This document shows, in pieces, positions 52,487 through 64,000 of a stretch of 64,000 nucleotides of DNA (its first letter is position 1; each line of letters begins with the position of its first letter). The stretch covers positions 372,001-436,000 of the forward strand of contig JAHRHY010000013.1 of the NCBI GenBank assembly GCA_019671135.1, given 5' to 3'. The stretch is from Linnemannia hyalina. Taxonomy: Eukaryota; Mortierellomycota; Mortierellomycetes; Mortierellales; Mortierellaceae. The translations under genes and the position numbers were made by a program. The notes beneath the pieces are model-generated. The model ran no database searches. It was not told where the DNA came from and saw only the letters and a program-made list of their open reading frames with translations.

Positions 52487-55400
52487 TTAAGCAGCTGGTG
52501 CAGTCTCGGGTGAAGGAGACACGACGGGTGAAGGAGACACGACGGGTGAAGGAGAAACAACGGGCGAAGGTGATACACTGGGGCTGGGGCTGGGGTTTGG
52601 TGTGGAGCTGGGGATAACGACTGGAGGCGATGGAGGCAAAGGCGTGGACGTAGGCGAAGGAAGAGCTGTCTCTGTTGGTGAGGGGGGAAGAGGGAGGACG
52701 GCAGGGCTAGTGGTGATGTTGAACTGTTTGTAGAACCAGTCCTTGATCATGGGGAAGTCGGATCCGACCTTGAGTGTCATACGGCCCGTTTCTGGATAGA
52801 CTGAAGCGGTGACAAAGTCTGGATACAGGAAGCCACTCATGGTGGACAGGGTCGCCTTGGGAGTCCAGTTGACGTACGCCATCTTGAAGGATCCAGAGGC
52901 GCCTAGATTGATAAGAGTATTCATGCGGTCCACAAGCGTAGGCGCACTGAGACTCTTTGTCCGGAGCTGCATCTTGAAGGTGATAGGGAGTGACTGGCCC
53001 GCTTTGACGGTGAACGAGAAGTCCGGCAGGAACGTCAACTGTGTGAACTCGAAATTGGTTCCAGTTGAGATTCCCAAGTAGGATGGGTCACTGGCAAAGA
53101 TTGTCTCCGATATCTTGGCGTCGCCGACAACGGTCATATCGACATAGTAAGGGTTGCCGAGAACGGTGGAAACCTCGACCAGGCCATCGTCCACAGTAGT
53201 AGGCAGGACCGTGAGGGACCATTCGTTGGCGTAGGCCTTGGGAGTGTCGGTCATGAGGAATAGAGGCAAAAGGACGCTTTGGCGGAGCGACGCCAATCCA
53301 GCGTTCAGGGCGGGGTTGCTTGTCGACTTGTCATCTGCCCACATGTTGAGAGTGACTTCTCGCATATTGACGTCTGTTGCAAACTTGCCGGTTCTGGGAT
53401 CAAGACTGGGAGCGGTGACAACGTTGACAAGAATGTTGTCTCCGGGGACGAGGCGGAGACCCTTGACGAACGCGACTCCGAATCTCTCGTTATCAGTGAA
53501 ACCCTCTTGACCCGCAATCAAATGGAGATCGCCAATGTTGAGGGTGAGCTGACTTGGGTTGTAGATGTTGACGGAGCTGCTGACTTCCAGAACACTATCC
53601 CCAGAGAAGAAGTTGATCAGCGACAAGAACTTGATGTTGTTGAGACCCTGGAGACCGTCCAAATTGGCCTTGACGTCGATAGGGATTCCCTTGACGTCGA
53701 TCATGCCGAGAGCGCCGAGGTTCAGGACCGAGTCCGCACTGCCGCGGAGACCAACCTCGTACTTGATAGCCTGGTTCAAATCGCTGATGAATTCTGTGTA
53801 TATGTCATGGGAGCCGTCAGCGACGACCAAAGGAGCAGCCTTGGTGACGGTCGAGACCTTGGAGCCTGAAGGAACGGCGGGAGAGTAGTCGGTCTTAAGG
53901 GTACCGACGACACGGCCCTTTTTGTCCAAGATCTGGATGTTCTGGGCAAGCTGCTCGATAGGTGCGCCATTGGAAAAAGGGAGCTTGGTATCGGCAGTAA
54001 TGCTCGAGATGGCCATAGGAGCCCAGATACAAGTTTCGCCGCAGGCAAAGTCCATCTCCATCGAGTTGATGGCCACCGACGAGATTGGAGGCTCCTGAAG
54101 AGGAGGAAGAGCAGTATTCAACAGAAGACTCTTGATAGCAGTGTCCAACCATGAGACGCCGGGGGCGCCGACACCCTTGGCCTCGAGGGGAGTATCGACA
54201 CCAGTCAATGCGTTGTGGAAGATACCCTCCAGGTATGGCTTCTTGTCGGTTCCGTCGGCGGTAATAGTGGCGTTCAAGGCGAAGCTCGAGCTACTGTGTG
54301 GAACCAAGGCCATGTTGTAGGCAAAGGCTGGTCCAAGAACAACACCGTGGAACTGGGTGTTGAACTGCGAGACAGGGATGGTCATACCAATGGTCGACGG
54401 GTTGTTCAACGTGGCGCTGATGGTCATGTGGAGACCTTCGGCGTCGATCGACTTGATGTCATAGTTCAGCAGCTGCAGGCCAGGTAGTTTGTTGAATCCA
54501 TCGAGGGTCACAGTCTTGGTCATCGACACACCGGGAAGAGAGGCACCCATGGCGTTGACAACAATACCCGTGGTCGAGATCGTCCAGTCAAACTTCTCGT
54601 TGTTCAGAGCAAACGTGGTGAAATCGGCAAATGCGGCGCCATCGGTAATGGTGAAGGGGACACCGGCCAGGTTCAAAGTAGCACCCTGGTTGGCAATGGC
54701 CTTGACAGTGGGCATCAGCATCGATCCGAGCGCCTTGCCATTGTACGAGACTGTGAGAGGGTTAGGGAACATAATCTCGGCATCCAAGGGTCCAGTCTTG
54801 GTGATGGCGCCGACAATGTCTGTCGAGAAGGCGGTCTCGGTGGGGTTGATGAGCGTGATGGCATCAAAGGCGAGAACAGAGCCGTTGACAAGGATCTGAG
54901 CAATGGGAGTACCGACGACGGGGATCAACTTGAGAATTGTCTGATCAGTGCCAGTGGGGACTCCGGTCTGGGTATAGGGAATCGTCACTTGGTAGTCGCC
55001 GACCTTGACGGTGGTGGTCATGGTGATGTCGACAGCGAGTCCAGCCATAGCCTTAGTCACAAAGTCAGCGACGTTAAAACCTACAAACAGATCAGGCGAA
55101 GGGGTGCCACCAGCCTGAAGCTCGAGCAAACCGTCAAAGGCAGCAGTGTTCAAACCGTTAGAGACAGCCTGAGCGCGGATCAAAGTGACAAGGTCGTGAG
55201 GGTTGGTGTTCATGGTAAGAGCGGCCGTGATGGTACCAACGCCAGCTCCAGGAATGACTGGAGGAGTGCCAAAGGTCGACACAACAGTTCCGAGAGCGAC
55301 GCCGTTGTAGGTAATGGTAGAGTCAATCGACAAAATGGTCATGGGAGGGACAAAGGGGTTGTTGACAGAGACAACAGTCTGAGCAAGACCATCAACAAGA

Positions 55401-57820
55401 GTGGTGTCGAGAACAACAAGCGAGGCACCAGCGAGCAGCTTGGTAGGGAGACCAGGCATCTGGGTCTCAATGGTCAATGCGCCAAAGGCAAGGTTGAGCG
55501 AATCGACAGTTGTACTGGTGGGAGTACCGACAATACTGACAGTGGCACCGGCACCACTGGTATACAGCGTCAACAGCTCCATACCCTCAGGAGAAGCAGC
55601 AGGGTTGATTGATGACGAAGCCTGGATGGTGTTGGCACCAGGGACAATGGCGAGGTTAGGCATGGTCACAGTGCCAAGGGCGACACCCTTGTAGACAAGA
55701 CTGAGCACAATATCGCCGGCGCTGAGCGAGATCGACGAGGGGTTGACAATGACAACGGTGATGGCCATGGTCAACTCAGTGGCGGTACCAGAGACAACTT
55801 GAAGAGCGGCGATCGAGGGAGCGGGGTTGGCGAGGCTCTGAAGACCACTAAGAGCAGTCGAGGCGTTGAACGGGATATTGACCAAGTTGACTATACCGAT
55901 GGAGGTGTTGGCATAGACCGAGGCCTGACCGACAACACTGAAGGGGAGATCGGCACCAATAGTCAAGTCGCGGTTGAACTCCTGGAAGGCTATCTGCGAG
56001 GCCTGGTCAACAACAAGAGGGGTCTGCAAGAGATCAAAGGTCAAAGTACCAGCTGCCATGTTGGAGGTCGAAGGGTTGTAGCTCGAGTTCAAGCTAGCAA
56101 CGGCAATGCCGCCACGAGTAATAGTGAACGAGTTGGCAACCTGGGTGAAGGCAATGTTGAAACCGAAACCGTCGGGAAGAGAGTAGTCGGCAATGACACC
56201 AGTGGAGGTAGTGGCAGGTTGATATGCTGTGGGAGGAGTGAAGGTGAGACCCAAGGCACCGAGGTTCAAGGACTTGATGAGCTGCAAGGGGGAAGGGCTC
56301 TGAAGAGGCACAGTCAACTTGAGCTGCTTGACAGCAGTCGACAACCACTCGATCGAGTTGACACCGTCGGGTTTGACCTCGAAACCAGTGGCAATAGTGT
56401 CGGTGACCACGTTGCCAATGTAGCGCGACATCATCTCGGACGTAATAGCAAGACCCTCGGGGGTGGACTGGGGGACGAGATATCCGCTCATGCTCAAGAT
56501 CTGGGGGCCACGGACCATGGTCAGGTTAGAAGAGGTGACGTATCCCATGAGAGTGTCCTTGTAAGAAATGGCGAGGGTGAGGGCTCCCATGTACATCTGG
56601 ATGGCGGAGGGGTTGTTGACGGTGGTGTCGATGTTGACAAGGATACCCTTTCCTGCAGGGTCATCGCCTGGGAGCGCAAACTTTTCGATCTTGATACCCG
56701 AGAGACCTTGGAATGCTGCAGGAAAGGGATAGAAGAAATAATAAAAAGTTATGAGTATGATTTGCTTGAATGGTATAGGGTTGGTGAGGAGTAGGGTGGA
56801 AATGGATCACAGACAAAGAGAGAGAAGGGGAGGACAGGGGGAAGAGGGAGAGGGATAGAGAAATGCTTACCGTTGACAGTAATGTCCTTATCCAGGTCGA
56901 GGTCCTTGACGGTGCGGCCAAGAGCCTTGACATTGAGCTTTCCTGAGAGGTGCCAGACAAATGTCTCGGCGTTGAGCATGTAGGCGGAGAACTCTGTGAA
57001 TGCCGCGGCGTCGGAGATCTGGAAGCTGCTCTGCAAGTTCAAATCACCCTGTCCACCGCTAGGTGACGATACGAAAAGTAAGGAGAAAAGCACAAACGCG
57101 GTTATGGTAGAATATCAGTAGATGGTAACACAATAAAGGAAAAGGCGGGACTGCAACCCAGTGGTTGCAGGGAGCAAGAAACGAGGATATGGTCCAAGTA
57201 GCAACAAAAACAAAGAAGCTGGAAGATGACTTACGAGGCGGTGCTTGTACCGGGAATGACAGTGGTGCCGAGGACTTTGTTGTTCCAAGAGACAGTGACA
57301 GTGCCGGGGAAGGAGATGTCGGCGTGGAAGGGGCCGGTCTTTTCCATCTTTCCAACCATCGTAATGTCCATCGAGGTGGCTGTGGGGTTGATGATGTCCT
57401 GTACACGTGATGCATTGGAGGAAAGGGAAATATTAAGACGTGAGGATGAGGTGGAGGTGAAAGGAGGCATCCAACAGAGAGTATGAGACACGAGATGCGT
57501 TTAGAGCCAATTCTTCGTGCTAATGAAGATCGAGGGATTCTTTTTTCCGTCGATCACACATAATATCCAAAATGGAGGATGCGACTTACAATCTGATTAA
57601 AGTTGATGGTAGCCTTGTTCATGAGACCCTGAGCAATCTTAGGCATGATGACATAGAGAGCCAAGATAACAGCGATGATAATAGCAATGATATTCGTGGG
57701 GATGCAGCACATCCAGAACTTTCGGCGGCGATAGAATTTGGGGCGTTCAGTCTGCTTGATATCCTCATACTCGTCAAACTCTTCGTGCTGTTCATCTTCC
57801 TCACGAATTTCGAAAGCCAT
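52487..57820 (-). CDS. DUF3712/LEA2-like type II membrane protein, copy C
   Basis: Exons 57820-57590, 57398-57235, 57058-56871 and 56715-52487; about 1,603 residues. Same architecture as copies A and B. Exons 1-3 are diverged (MAFEIREEDEQ, YEDIKQTERPKF, CIPTNIIAIIIAVILAL), and introns 1 and 3 differ from A/B. The core of exon 4 (about 54470-56760) is near-identical to A and B with mostly silent changes. The next ~820 bp differ from both (LNYDIKSIDAEGLHMTISAT). The last third equals copy A, with one extra VVSPSP unit in the tail. The start at MAFEI was preferred over an in-frame Met ten codons upstream because it aligns with A and B. Function unknown. Confidence 0.82.
54470..56790 (-). repeat. 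Core segment shared by copies A, B and C
   Basis: Matches 36440-38760 (copy A, offset 18,030) and the mirrored part of copy B at about 99%. The few differences seen by eye are mostly third-position. Flanking parts of C are clearly more diverged on both sides, so the edges look like conversion boundaries. Confidence 0.8.
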
Positions 57821-58017
57821 TGTTGATGGTTTTTTGATGCAAAAGGGCAAAGGGGCTTTGGATGGGAGGAGGGGGGCAGAGGATGTGACGGAGAAGTGGA
57901 GATCTTGCCTTCAAGGAAGACAATGAGAGGGACGACAGAGAGGAGGGGCCAAAGTTTGACGGGGGGAGAAGTCGAGGATTGTGCCAAAGGTCGGATTCCG
58001 AGGGGGACAGTCTAGCC

Positions 58018-58025
58018 TTTTTATA
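58018..58025 (-). promoter_or_regulatory. TATA box candidate, copy C
   Basis: TATAAAAA on the minus strand, about 200 bp upstream of the copy C ATG; different context and spacing from copies A and B. Confidence 0.5.
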
Positions 58026-58417
58026 TCGCCTGCAATAAGCCGGAGGGCATGGGTGAGGTCCAAGGGTGAAAGATGCAACTTGAATGCGTGCTCATGTCCA
58101 GGACATCATGAGGGTGGCACACATAAACATACGATTATCCATTGCATTGCCTGGAGTGGGACGAGCCGTCTACTGCCATTACCTGGACATGTGTACACTT
58201 CCCTGGTAAGAGTGGAGTATGCATACGTTTTGGCTGTAATGGCAAGGTTGTGCCTGAAAACAGCTTACTTCTATCCCACGCCATAGCCCAACGAGAACAT
58301 ATATAATCGACTGCGATACAACAACAAAGGCATGAAGAGAGCGATAGACTCAAACACTAACGCCTACATGCATGAACAGACAAGGTTTGCTTGCCTTATG
58401 AGAGTTTTTGTTTTGTT

Positions 58418-58442
58418 GTGTGTGTGTGTGTGTGTGTGTGTT
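58418..58442. repeat. (TG)n microsatellite
   Basis: Simple dinucleotide run upstream of copy C. Confidence 0.8.
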
Positions 58443-60534
58443 TGTTTGTCTTTCTGTTGTTTCCTTTCGCCGCGTCTCTATCCCACACACACACACACGC
58501 CTTCTCCTTTGTCTCTCTCTCTCCATCGCTCCCTTTCCTTTTTCGATTGCTCTCAAGACAAAAACCTTATTTCTCCATGATCTGTCAAAGTACTGTACGC
58601 AATAGAGGCCTGTACTCTTTCCATATCACATATCGCTCCCTCATAGACACATATATTCCATATCGTGTGCTTCAAATGAGGACCTCTTTACCTTTTTTTC
58701 AGCCTCGAAAAGAGTGGTGCGGCGGCATATATGCTTGTTCAGCAGATATCGAAAAGAGTATTGTTTTGCTATTTGTTTACTCTTCCCTCCTCACATCTCT
58801 TCCCTCCTCACATCTCCTTCCTTATCCAGCTTCCTAACAAGCTATTCTGTGTTTGTTTTTTGTTTTGCCCTGTCAAATCCGTCTCCTCTCTCGACTTCTG
58901 TTTTTCAATCACGTTTTCTTTTCTCCAACTGCTCCCTGCATGTGTGCTTGGCCACTGTGAACCCACTGCGCTGATGCGTTCCTGTTTTTTGTCTACTCTG
59001 AGCTGATGAATCGGCCTGTATGTCTGCCTCGGAAGTATGTGCGCCACCAATTACAGTTTGGATGGGGTGTTAGACTCAGAATGTAGAGTAATAACATATG
59101 CATTCTCTATTCCTCAAAAGCTTTTCTTACGCAGCTGCACCCTCTTTTACGCTTTCTCTTTTTTTACACAGCGACATACATTGTAACATTTCTGTGCAGG
59201 CTATGGCCACACTGTCACTTTGAGCACTCCCTTTCTTGTTTTCTTTCGCCCGCATCTGCCTCCCCGGCGTTTGAATTTTAACAAAAAAAAAAGAGAAATG
59301 GAAAATAATAAGGGAGACAGTGGGGGCGAACGGAAGCGCGAAGAACAACGAAGATGAAAGTAAACAGTAGGGGCGCGTGTGTGTGTATGTGTGTGTATGT
59401 GTGTATGTGTGTGTGTGTTTGCACACAAACAAAACAAAAACAACGCCTTAACCGTTGGACAACAAACCAACCGGCCACCAACCGGAGTTTCCCCTCTTCC
59501 TCGCCGTCCCTCCTCCACCTCCCCTTTTTTGTCATTGTTTTTTTTTTTTTTTTCATTCTTGTCTTTCTCCCCTTGTCGTGAATTCCCTGTGGACAAGGGA
59601 AAGAACAGACAAGTAAAAACAAATGAAAATATTTAAAAACACAACTACATTTGAGATGCGAGAAGAAAAGAAGCTTACGAAGATGCAAGAGGTAATGCAC
59701 ACATTCATTCATCTGTCACTTCTCCCCTGGTAACACGCGACAACAAACTTTCTTGGTCAGAGGTGCATGTATGGGCATGTCTGTAATGCATGCCTTTTTC
59801 TTCGTTCTTTGAGCGGTCCTGGCGTATTTGTTTGTTTTCACCACCCTTCTCTTCCCTTACCTCATTCTGGCCTGGCCCAGACACAAATGACACAACATTT
59901 GTAAACGATACTTTAGCATGAGTTTACAATTCAAGTGGCACAGTATATAATGCGGAAGAATGAACATGATGGCGGTTAGAGGAAGAAAGTGAGAATGAGA
60001 AAAAGTTCCTTCCGGAGAATAACCCTACATGGTAGGTAGTATTTCTTAACCAGTTTGTCCACACAAACAAGAAATGGGTTGACACCCCCATAACATTTGT
60101 ATTATGAAGTATGAATTACGCTTTTGTTGCAACCTGTGTGAAAAAGAGGGGAAGTGTGTAGGCATAAGAATGTCGCGCGCACACTCTGATGTTTTTTCAC
60201 GAGCACGAGTACTTCTTCACTAAAAATGTGGAGAGTGGGAGAAGTAGGTTTCGATGAACTAAGTCCGCCCGAGTCAGCCAAAAGGGAAAGAGAGGAAGAA
60301 GGAAAGAAGGGAGAGGAGGAGAGCCCGGGTCAGGGGTTCAAAGGGGGATCGAGCGGGCGCTCCTTAAGCCAAGTCAAGGGTAAGATAGGTATTGTTACTC
60401 AGGGGAGAGGGTCGACGGCCAGAGTTGTAGGACCGCTGTTAGGTCCTCAATTGGTACGGAGGGGGGAAGGGGTTGTAGGTTGGAGGGAGGGGAAGTGATA
60501 ATAGCGTCCTAAAGGAATCACACAAAACGATACA

Positions 60535-60596
60535 CTGCAGCGTGCCAGCGAAACTCTTGTCAATACTGCTCTCGTCCAAGTGATGTGTAAAAGGAC
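60535..60596 (+). repeat. 62-bp direct repeat, unit 1 (partial LTR copy)
   Basis: Identical to 60631-60692 except one C/T change. It begins six bases inside the probable LTR and lacks the TGTTAC terminus, so it looks like a truncated second LTR copy. Confidence 0.8.
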
Positions 60597-60624
60597 CTTG
60601 TATTCATATTATTAAAGAGGGGGT

Positions 60625-60804
60625 TGTTACCTGCAGCGTGCCAGCGAAACTCTTGTCAATACTGCTCTCGTCTAAGTGATGTGTAAAAGGACAAAGAGCA
60701 GACAAGAGGGCTCGGCGCACTACTAATACTATGTCTACTAAAGAATATGACTGCTAACCTAAGGCATCGCCGCCACTGCCTAGCCACCACATCTTTTTGT
60801 AACA
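60625..60804 (+). mobile_element. Probable LTR (180 bp) of an LTR retrotransposon
   Basis: Starts TGTTAC and ends GTAACA, a perfect 6-bp terminal inverted repeat with the TG...CA ends typical of LTRs. Directly upstream is AAAGAGGGGGT (60614-60624), like a polypurine tract, which would make this a 3' LTR. A purine-rich open frame ending in three consecutive stops (TGATAATAG) near 60496 could be a remnant of internal sequence. No reverse transcriptase or integrase is visible and I found no convincing target-site duplication, so the element is incomplete. Confidence 0.55.
60631..60692 (+). repeat. 62-bp direct repeat, unit 2 (inside probable LTR)
   Basis: Second unit, offset 96 bp from the first, with a single mismatch. 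Confidence 0.8.
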
Positions 60805-60966
60805 GTGTATCTACTTTGAGAAGGAGTCTTCTTTGGATTCGAACTCGAGGGACATTGACTCAATGGTAAACAAGAACTCGATAAAAAACGTTGTTCACGT
60901 ACGCAACAATGAATGGAGGCAATGCGTAATGGATAAAAGAAGGGAAACAAGGGTCGAAGGGTTTAT

Positions 60967-63449
60967 TCACTCGGTTTTCTCGGCCTTCTCTTTACCCTTT
61001 CCACTCTTCTTGGGCGCAGGCTTAACGACCTCAAAGTTCCGCATCATTAGGTTAAAGACTGACCCAAAGAATAGCGAGATGACTGTACAGGTCATCGTAA
61101 TCACATTGTAAGGCATCGAGAAATCTGGAGTGGGAAGACTCACAAGCAACGTGTCCGTGTACACCCTCATCTTGTCCGTCTCTCCTTCCTTTTCCTCCTC
61201 TTCCCGGTTACCGCTACGGCGACCCTGAACAAGACCTGCCTCACGCTCCTGGTATATCCTCAAATGGTCTAAACCGCCATACCCAATTTGTCCTTGTTCT
61301 CGCGGAAGTTGGGCCGTGATGACTGCGTAGCCTACATCGAAGCCTCGGTTCGCATCTGGTCGGTGCTCGGTATACTTCAAAAAGACCTTGTCGAAGGATA
61401 CGGTGAACTTGACCAACGAGTTTGCGGGGAGTCTGAGAGCCATTTCCAGGACTGCGGGGCGGGATCTGTCAACTGCTGGCTGATAGAACATCTTTTGCAC
61501 AAGGTCTATTGCATTACAAAAGATCAACAACAAAAAGAAAAAAAGAGGCCACGTTAATAAAACCTTCCTTCAACAACGCAAAGGCCCTTTGATGTGAAAA
61601 GTGAACTTAGTATAGAAACCTCACCTCGTTGGTTGTCCAAACTCTTGCCGTTCAGCTGAATATTAAAGGTGTGCAGGTACAGTTTAAGGTACCAGGGCAA
61701 GGTATCCAGGTAGACAGCTTCGATATCCTGCGAGTTGTTGTTGCGGATCTCAATAGCCAATCCTCCACGCTCCTGTCCGAATCCAGTAAAATAACGATGG
61801 GCGACAATTCCTGGGGTGATGGCGCGGGCTAACAAAAAATGACAATAAAAAGAAAATGATATCTCAAGGTCGGTGCTTACCTCAGGACATGAAAAGACAA
61901 TACTTTTTAGCGTTTTTGAGGCATATTTGTTCTGCGTTACCTGACTTCGGACGTGAGCCTTCCCAATGCAACGCAAGCTGGAAGGGCGTAGTAGTTTCCG
62001 GAAGGACCTTTTGAAGATCGTAGACAGCAATATCCTGCTTCTTATCTCCTGAACCTTCTGAGTGAATGCCTTGGGGTGGGTGGGGAACAAGCGAGTACTG
62101 GTTCTCAATGTCCGCAGTCTGAGGCAAGTTCACGATGACTTTGGAAGTCGACGCCAGGGGACAGCTCTGAGTGATTTCGCGCTCAAACAATCCCGAGAGG
62201 GACCAATCAAAGCTCCCGTCGTGTCTAGCGACATCAAACACTGCTGTGATGGTTTGAACCAGTTCCAGACTTCTGATCCTGCATTTCTCGTCCTAAATAA
62301 TTGATAAATAAACGTAAAAGCCAATTATTGGTTGCGTATTCATGGCACAGAACGCCCGATAATGTGAGTACTGCCAAGTAATGAAAGAACACGATTGCCA
62401 TACTTCGCAGACTGATCGGACATGGACTGCCATGGAGTAGAACCGTGTATCAAAGAGCTTGTGGGACTTGAGGAGCGAAGCAATTCCAGCCTTGGACTTG
62501 CAGGGTAACAGCTTGATCCACGGCGTCAAGTTCTCTGTGCAGACATTTTCGTGTGGCAGTGATCCGTAGCGCAGTCTCCTGGGGATAGTAGAGTTGTTGT
62601 TGTTGTGTGTAGGTGGTACAGAGTGAGTGTTGTACAGTCCTTCATTCCTGAACGACAGCTTGGGTTCGGTCGTGATTGTCTCGTCGATAAAGTTGAGAGA
62701 TGCGCAGAACAGTCCTGATAATGTGTTGGTCAGTCCCTTCCAGTGTTCGTCAGTTCTACAAGGGTGAATTGTGGGAATGGGTTTAGTACTTTCGTCGTTG
62801 GTTCTTCTAAGGGGTCCATTCACTGTAAGGTAACAAAAGGTATTCATGGTCATTGTTAACATACTGTCGTTTGTCGTCGTTCAACCATGCCCAAAGCTCC
62901 ACTCCGGTGCCTGCCGAAGGTGCGAGCGGGTAACCCCAATCACTGTACTGCCACCGTCCCTGCGTGAACGTCAGATGTAGCTCCTCGACCTCGAAGCTGT
63001 GCAAAATCTGGCCAATTGACCGAGGAAACAAGTTGTAATGCTTGACTATTATCAGCGACCCAATTAACACACAAGTGTAAGAAGTAGAGTTGTTTGATCA
63101 TTAGTTCGTGTCCCGCCGTGTCTACGTTGTGCTGTATCGCGGTTTAATGTCCCTTGAGTCAAGCCAATGAACATGAACAAAGCTGATCAGGTCCGTGATT
63201 CGTTTCTTGCTTACAAAGATTCGAGGCGGCACCGTCAAAGTGGTCATCGTCCATCATGGTCCCGATATGAGTTGTGAATTGGAAGTGACTGTAGACACTG
63301 CCGTCGTTGAGGGGTTTGAGGACAAGTTGTTCATGGAATGCCTCGGGTGCCTTGAGGATTGGAATGGTGTCTGTGGTGGTGGAGGCAGCGGCTGACAGGG
63401 CCAGGACTGCGCCTGAGAGTAGGAGCAGACAAGGTGATGATGCGCGCAT
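60967..63449 (-). CDS. GPI16: GPI transamidase subunit PIG-T/Gpi16
   Basis: Core subunit of the ER complex that attaches GPI anchors to proteins. Six exons: 63449-63215, 63045-62865, 62755-62404, 62292-61941, 61828-61625 and 61505-60967; 620 residues, near the yeast length. A signal peptide (MRASSPCLLLLSGAVLALSA) is followed by FPRSIGQIL, ELHLTFTQGRWQYSDWGYPL, TGVELWAWL, LSGLFCASLNFID (Cys156, likely the one disulfide-linked to the Gpi8/PIG-K protease), VCTENLTPWIKLLPCKSK, FTGFGQERGG and FYQPAVDRSRPAVLEMALRL. One membrane span near residues 576-595 (VITMTCTVISLFFGSVFNLM) leaves a short Lys-rich cytosolic tail. All introns are 109-169 bp GT-AG. An AATAAA overlaps the stop codon region. Confidence 0.94.
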
Positions 63450-64000
63450 TGGAGCGATGCCGAGGAGGAGAGAACTTGTCGGTGTTCCTGTGTGTGTCCT
63501 TTGTGTTGTCCTTGATGCGGATCCTGTTGATGATGACTTGCAGGTCTTGGTAATGTGTTGTCTGAAAGAAAGGGCGCCCTGACTTACTCTGGGCTTTCGC
63601 GATAATGTGAATGTGACGTTTCTCTCGAATTGAATCTGAGACAGACTGGGCCAGTCAGAGGGCAGCCACGTTTCATGTTTCAGGGACTCGACTGATAAAA
63701 CGTAAACGCGTCCATGGTTATTCGCGTTGCATTTGCGAAGCGCAGGAGGCAGACCATGGCCGCAGACATTAAGATCCGATAGCCATCAAGACCTTTCCGT
63801 CTAGATCAGTCGCCCTTCTTAGCAAAAGTACCTCGCTGCAGCAACACCTTTCCTTCCTTCACAGCCACCCTGCTTGACCCCCAGGGCCTCGCTGACCTTT
63901 ATCATCCAGTCAGTCCGTGCATAAAAAGAAATGGCCCCTCCGGTACAAATCTCACACTCCTTTTTTATTACTTTTTTCATCAACAACCCTCATTGCATCT
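63450..64000. other. Upstream region of PIG-T; possible promoter for a gene beyond the right edge
   Basis: No gene inside. ATAAAAAG near 63921 followed by a CT-rich, CAAC-rich leader to the window end resembles the start of a plus-strand gene outside the window. Confidence 0.4.

Larger units (their letters stand above)
57821..60966. other. Intergenic: copy C promoter, simple repeats, retroelement fragment
   Basis: (TG)n tracts at about 58418-58442 and 59375-59420. A purine/GC-rich patch at 60240-60500 is followed by the 62-bp repeats and the probable LTR. The rest shows no gene. Confidence 0.5.

Noticed and set aside
58391..58837. Plus-strand Val/Cys/Leu-rich frame near 58.4-58.8 kb
   Set aside because: It is the translation of a (TG)n microsatellite and CT-rich DNA.
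60226..60498. 90-codon frame before the probable LTR as an independent gene
   Set aside because: Gly/Arg/Glu-rich with no motif; its place just before the polypurine tract fits retroelement remnant better, but neither is proven.
60826..60862. B-box-like GTTCGAATCC on the minus strand, possible tRNA
   Set aside because: The flanking bases do not form a T-stem, and no A-box, anticodon arm or acceptor stem can be folded.

Overview
This window is eukaryotic fungal DNA, most likely from a Mortierella-like (Mortierellomycota) genome. Evidence: multi-exon genes with GT-AG introns mostly 90-190 bp long, proline/serine/threonine/glutamine-rich low-complexity extensions, CT-rich 5' leaders and paired F-box/LRR genes. 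The genus is inference from gene style, not from a marker gene. No rRNA, tRNA, CRISPR or bacterial operon feature was found. All exon boundaries come from splice-site reading and frame continuity, without transcript data.

Left part (1-17 kb, all minus strand): the 5' part of an Hda1-type histone deacetylase cut by the window edge; a DUF4209/ERMARD-like protein; a UPF0658 Golgi-type multi-pass membrane protein with a 540-residue low-complexity front; a Sct1/Gpt2-type glycerol-3-phosphate acyltransferase; and an unrecognised serine-rich protein. Centre (20-33 kb, plus strand): an L-type lectin cargo receptor (ERGIC-53/Emp47-like, ending in KKFI), an SRF/Mcm1-type MADS-box factor with a poly-Q tail, and two adjacent F-box proteins, the second with clear leucine-rich repeats. 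Right end (minus): the GPI transamidase subunit PIG-T/Gpi16. Several of these act in the early secretory pathway or lipid synthesis, but nothing indicates they form one system.

The outstanding part is 33.7-58 kb: three copies (A minus, B plus, C minus) of a ~1,600-residue type II membrane protein built of DUF3712/LEA2-like repeats. A and B face each other as a 4.2-kb inverted repeat that looks perfect, including three introns and a microsatellite, around a 5.6-kb gene-poor spacer. A is a mosaic: its 5' three quarters equal B, while its last ~1.2 kb and 3' UTR equal C. A ~2.3-kb core is nearly identical in all three. Each copy has a different upstream region and TATA box. This pattern points to recent patchwork gene conversion, or alternatively an assembly collapse, in a membrane-protein family of unknown function. 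A second inverted repeat (~460-520 bp) lies beyond the 3' ends of A and B.

Smaller items: a 180-bp sequence with TGTTAC...GTAACA ends preceded by a purine tract (probable LTR) with a 62-bp partial copy beside it; a pair of hairpin-bearing dispersed repeats at 1.97 and 14.74 kb; and a run of 22 G.
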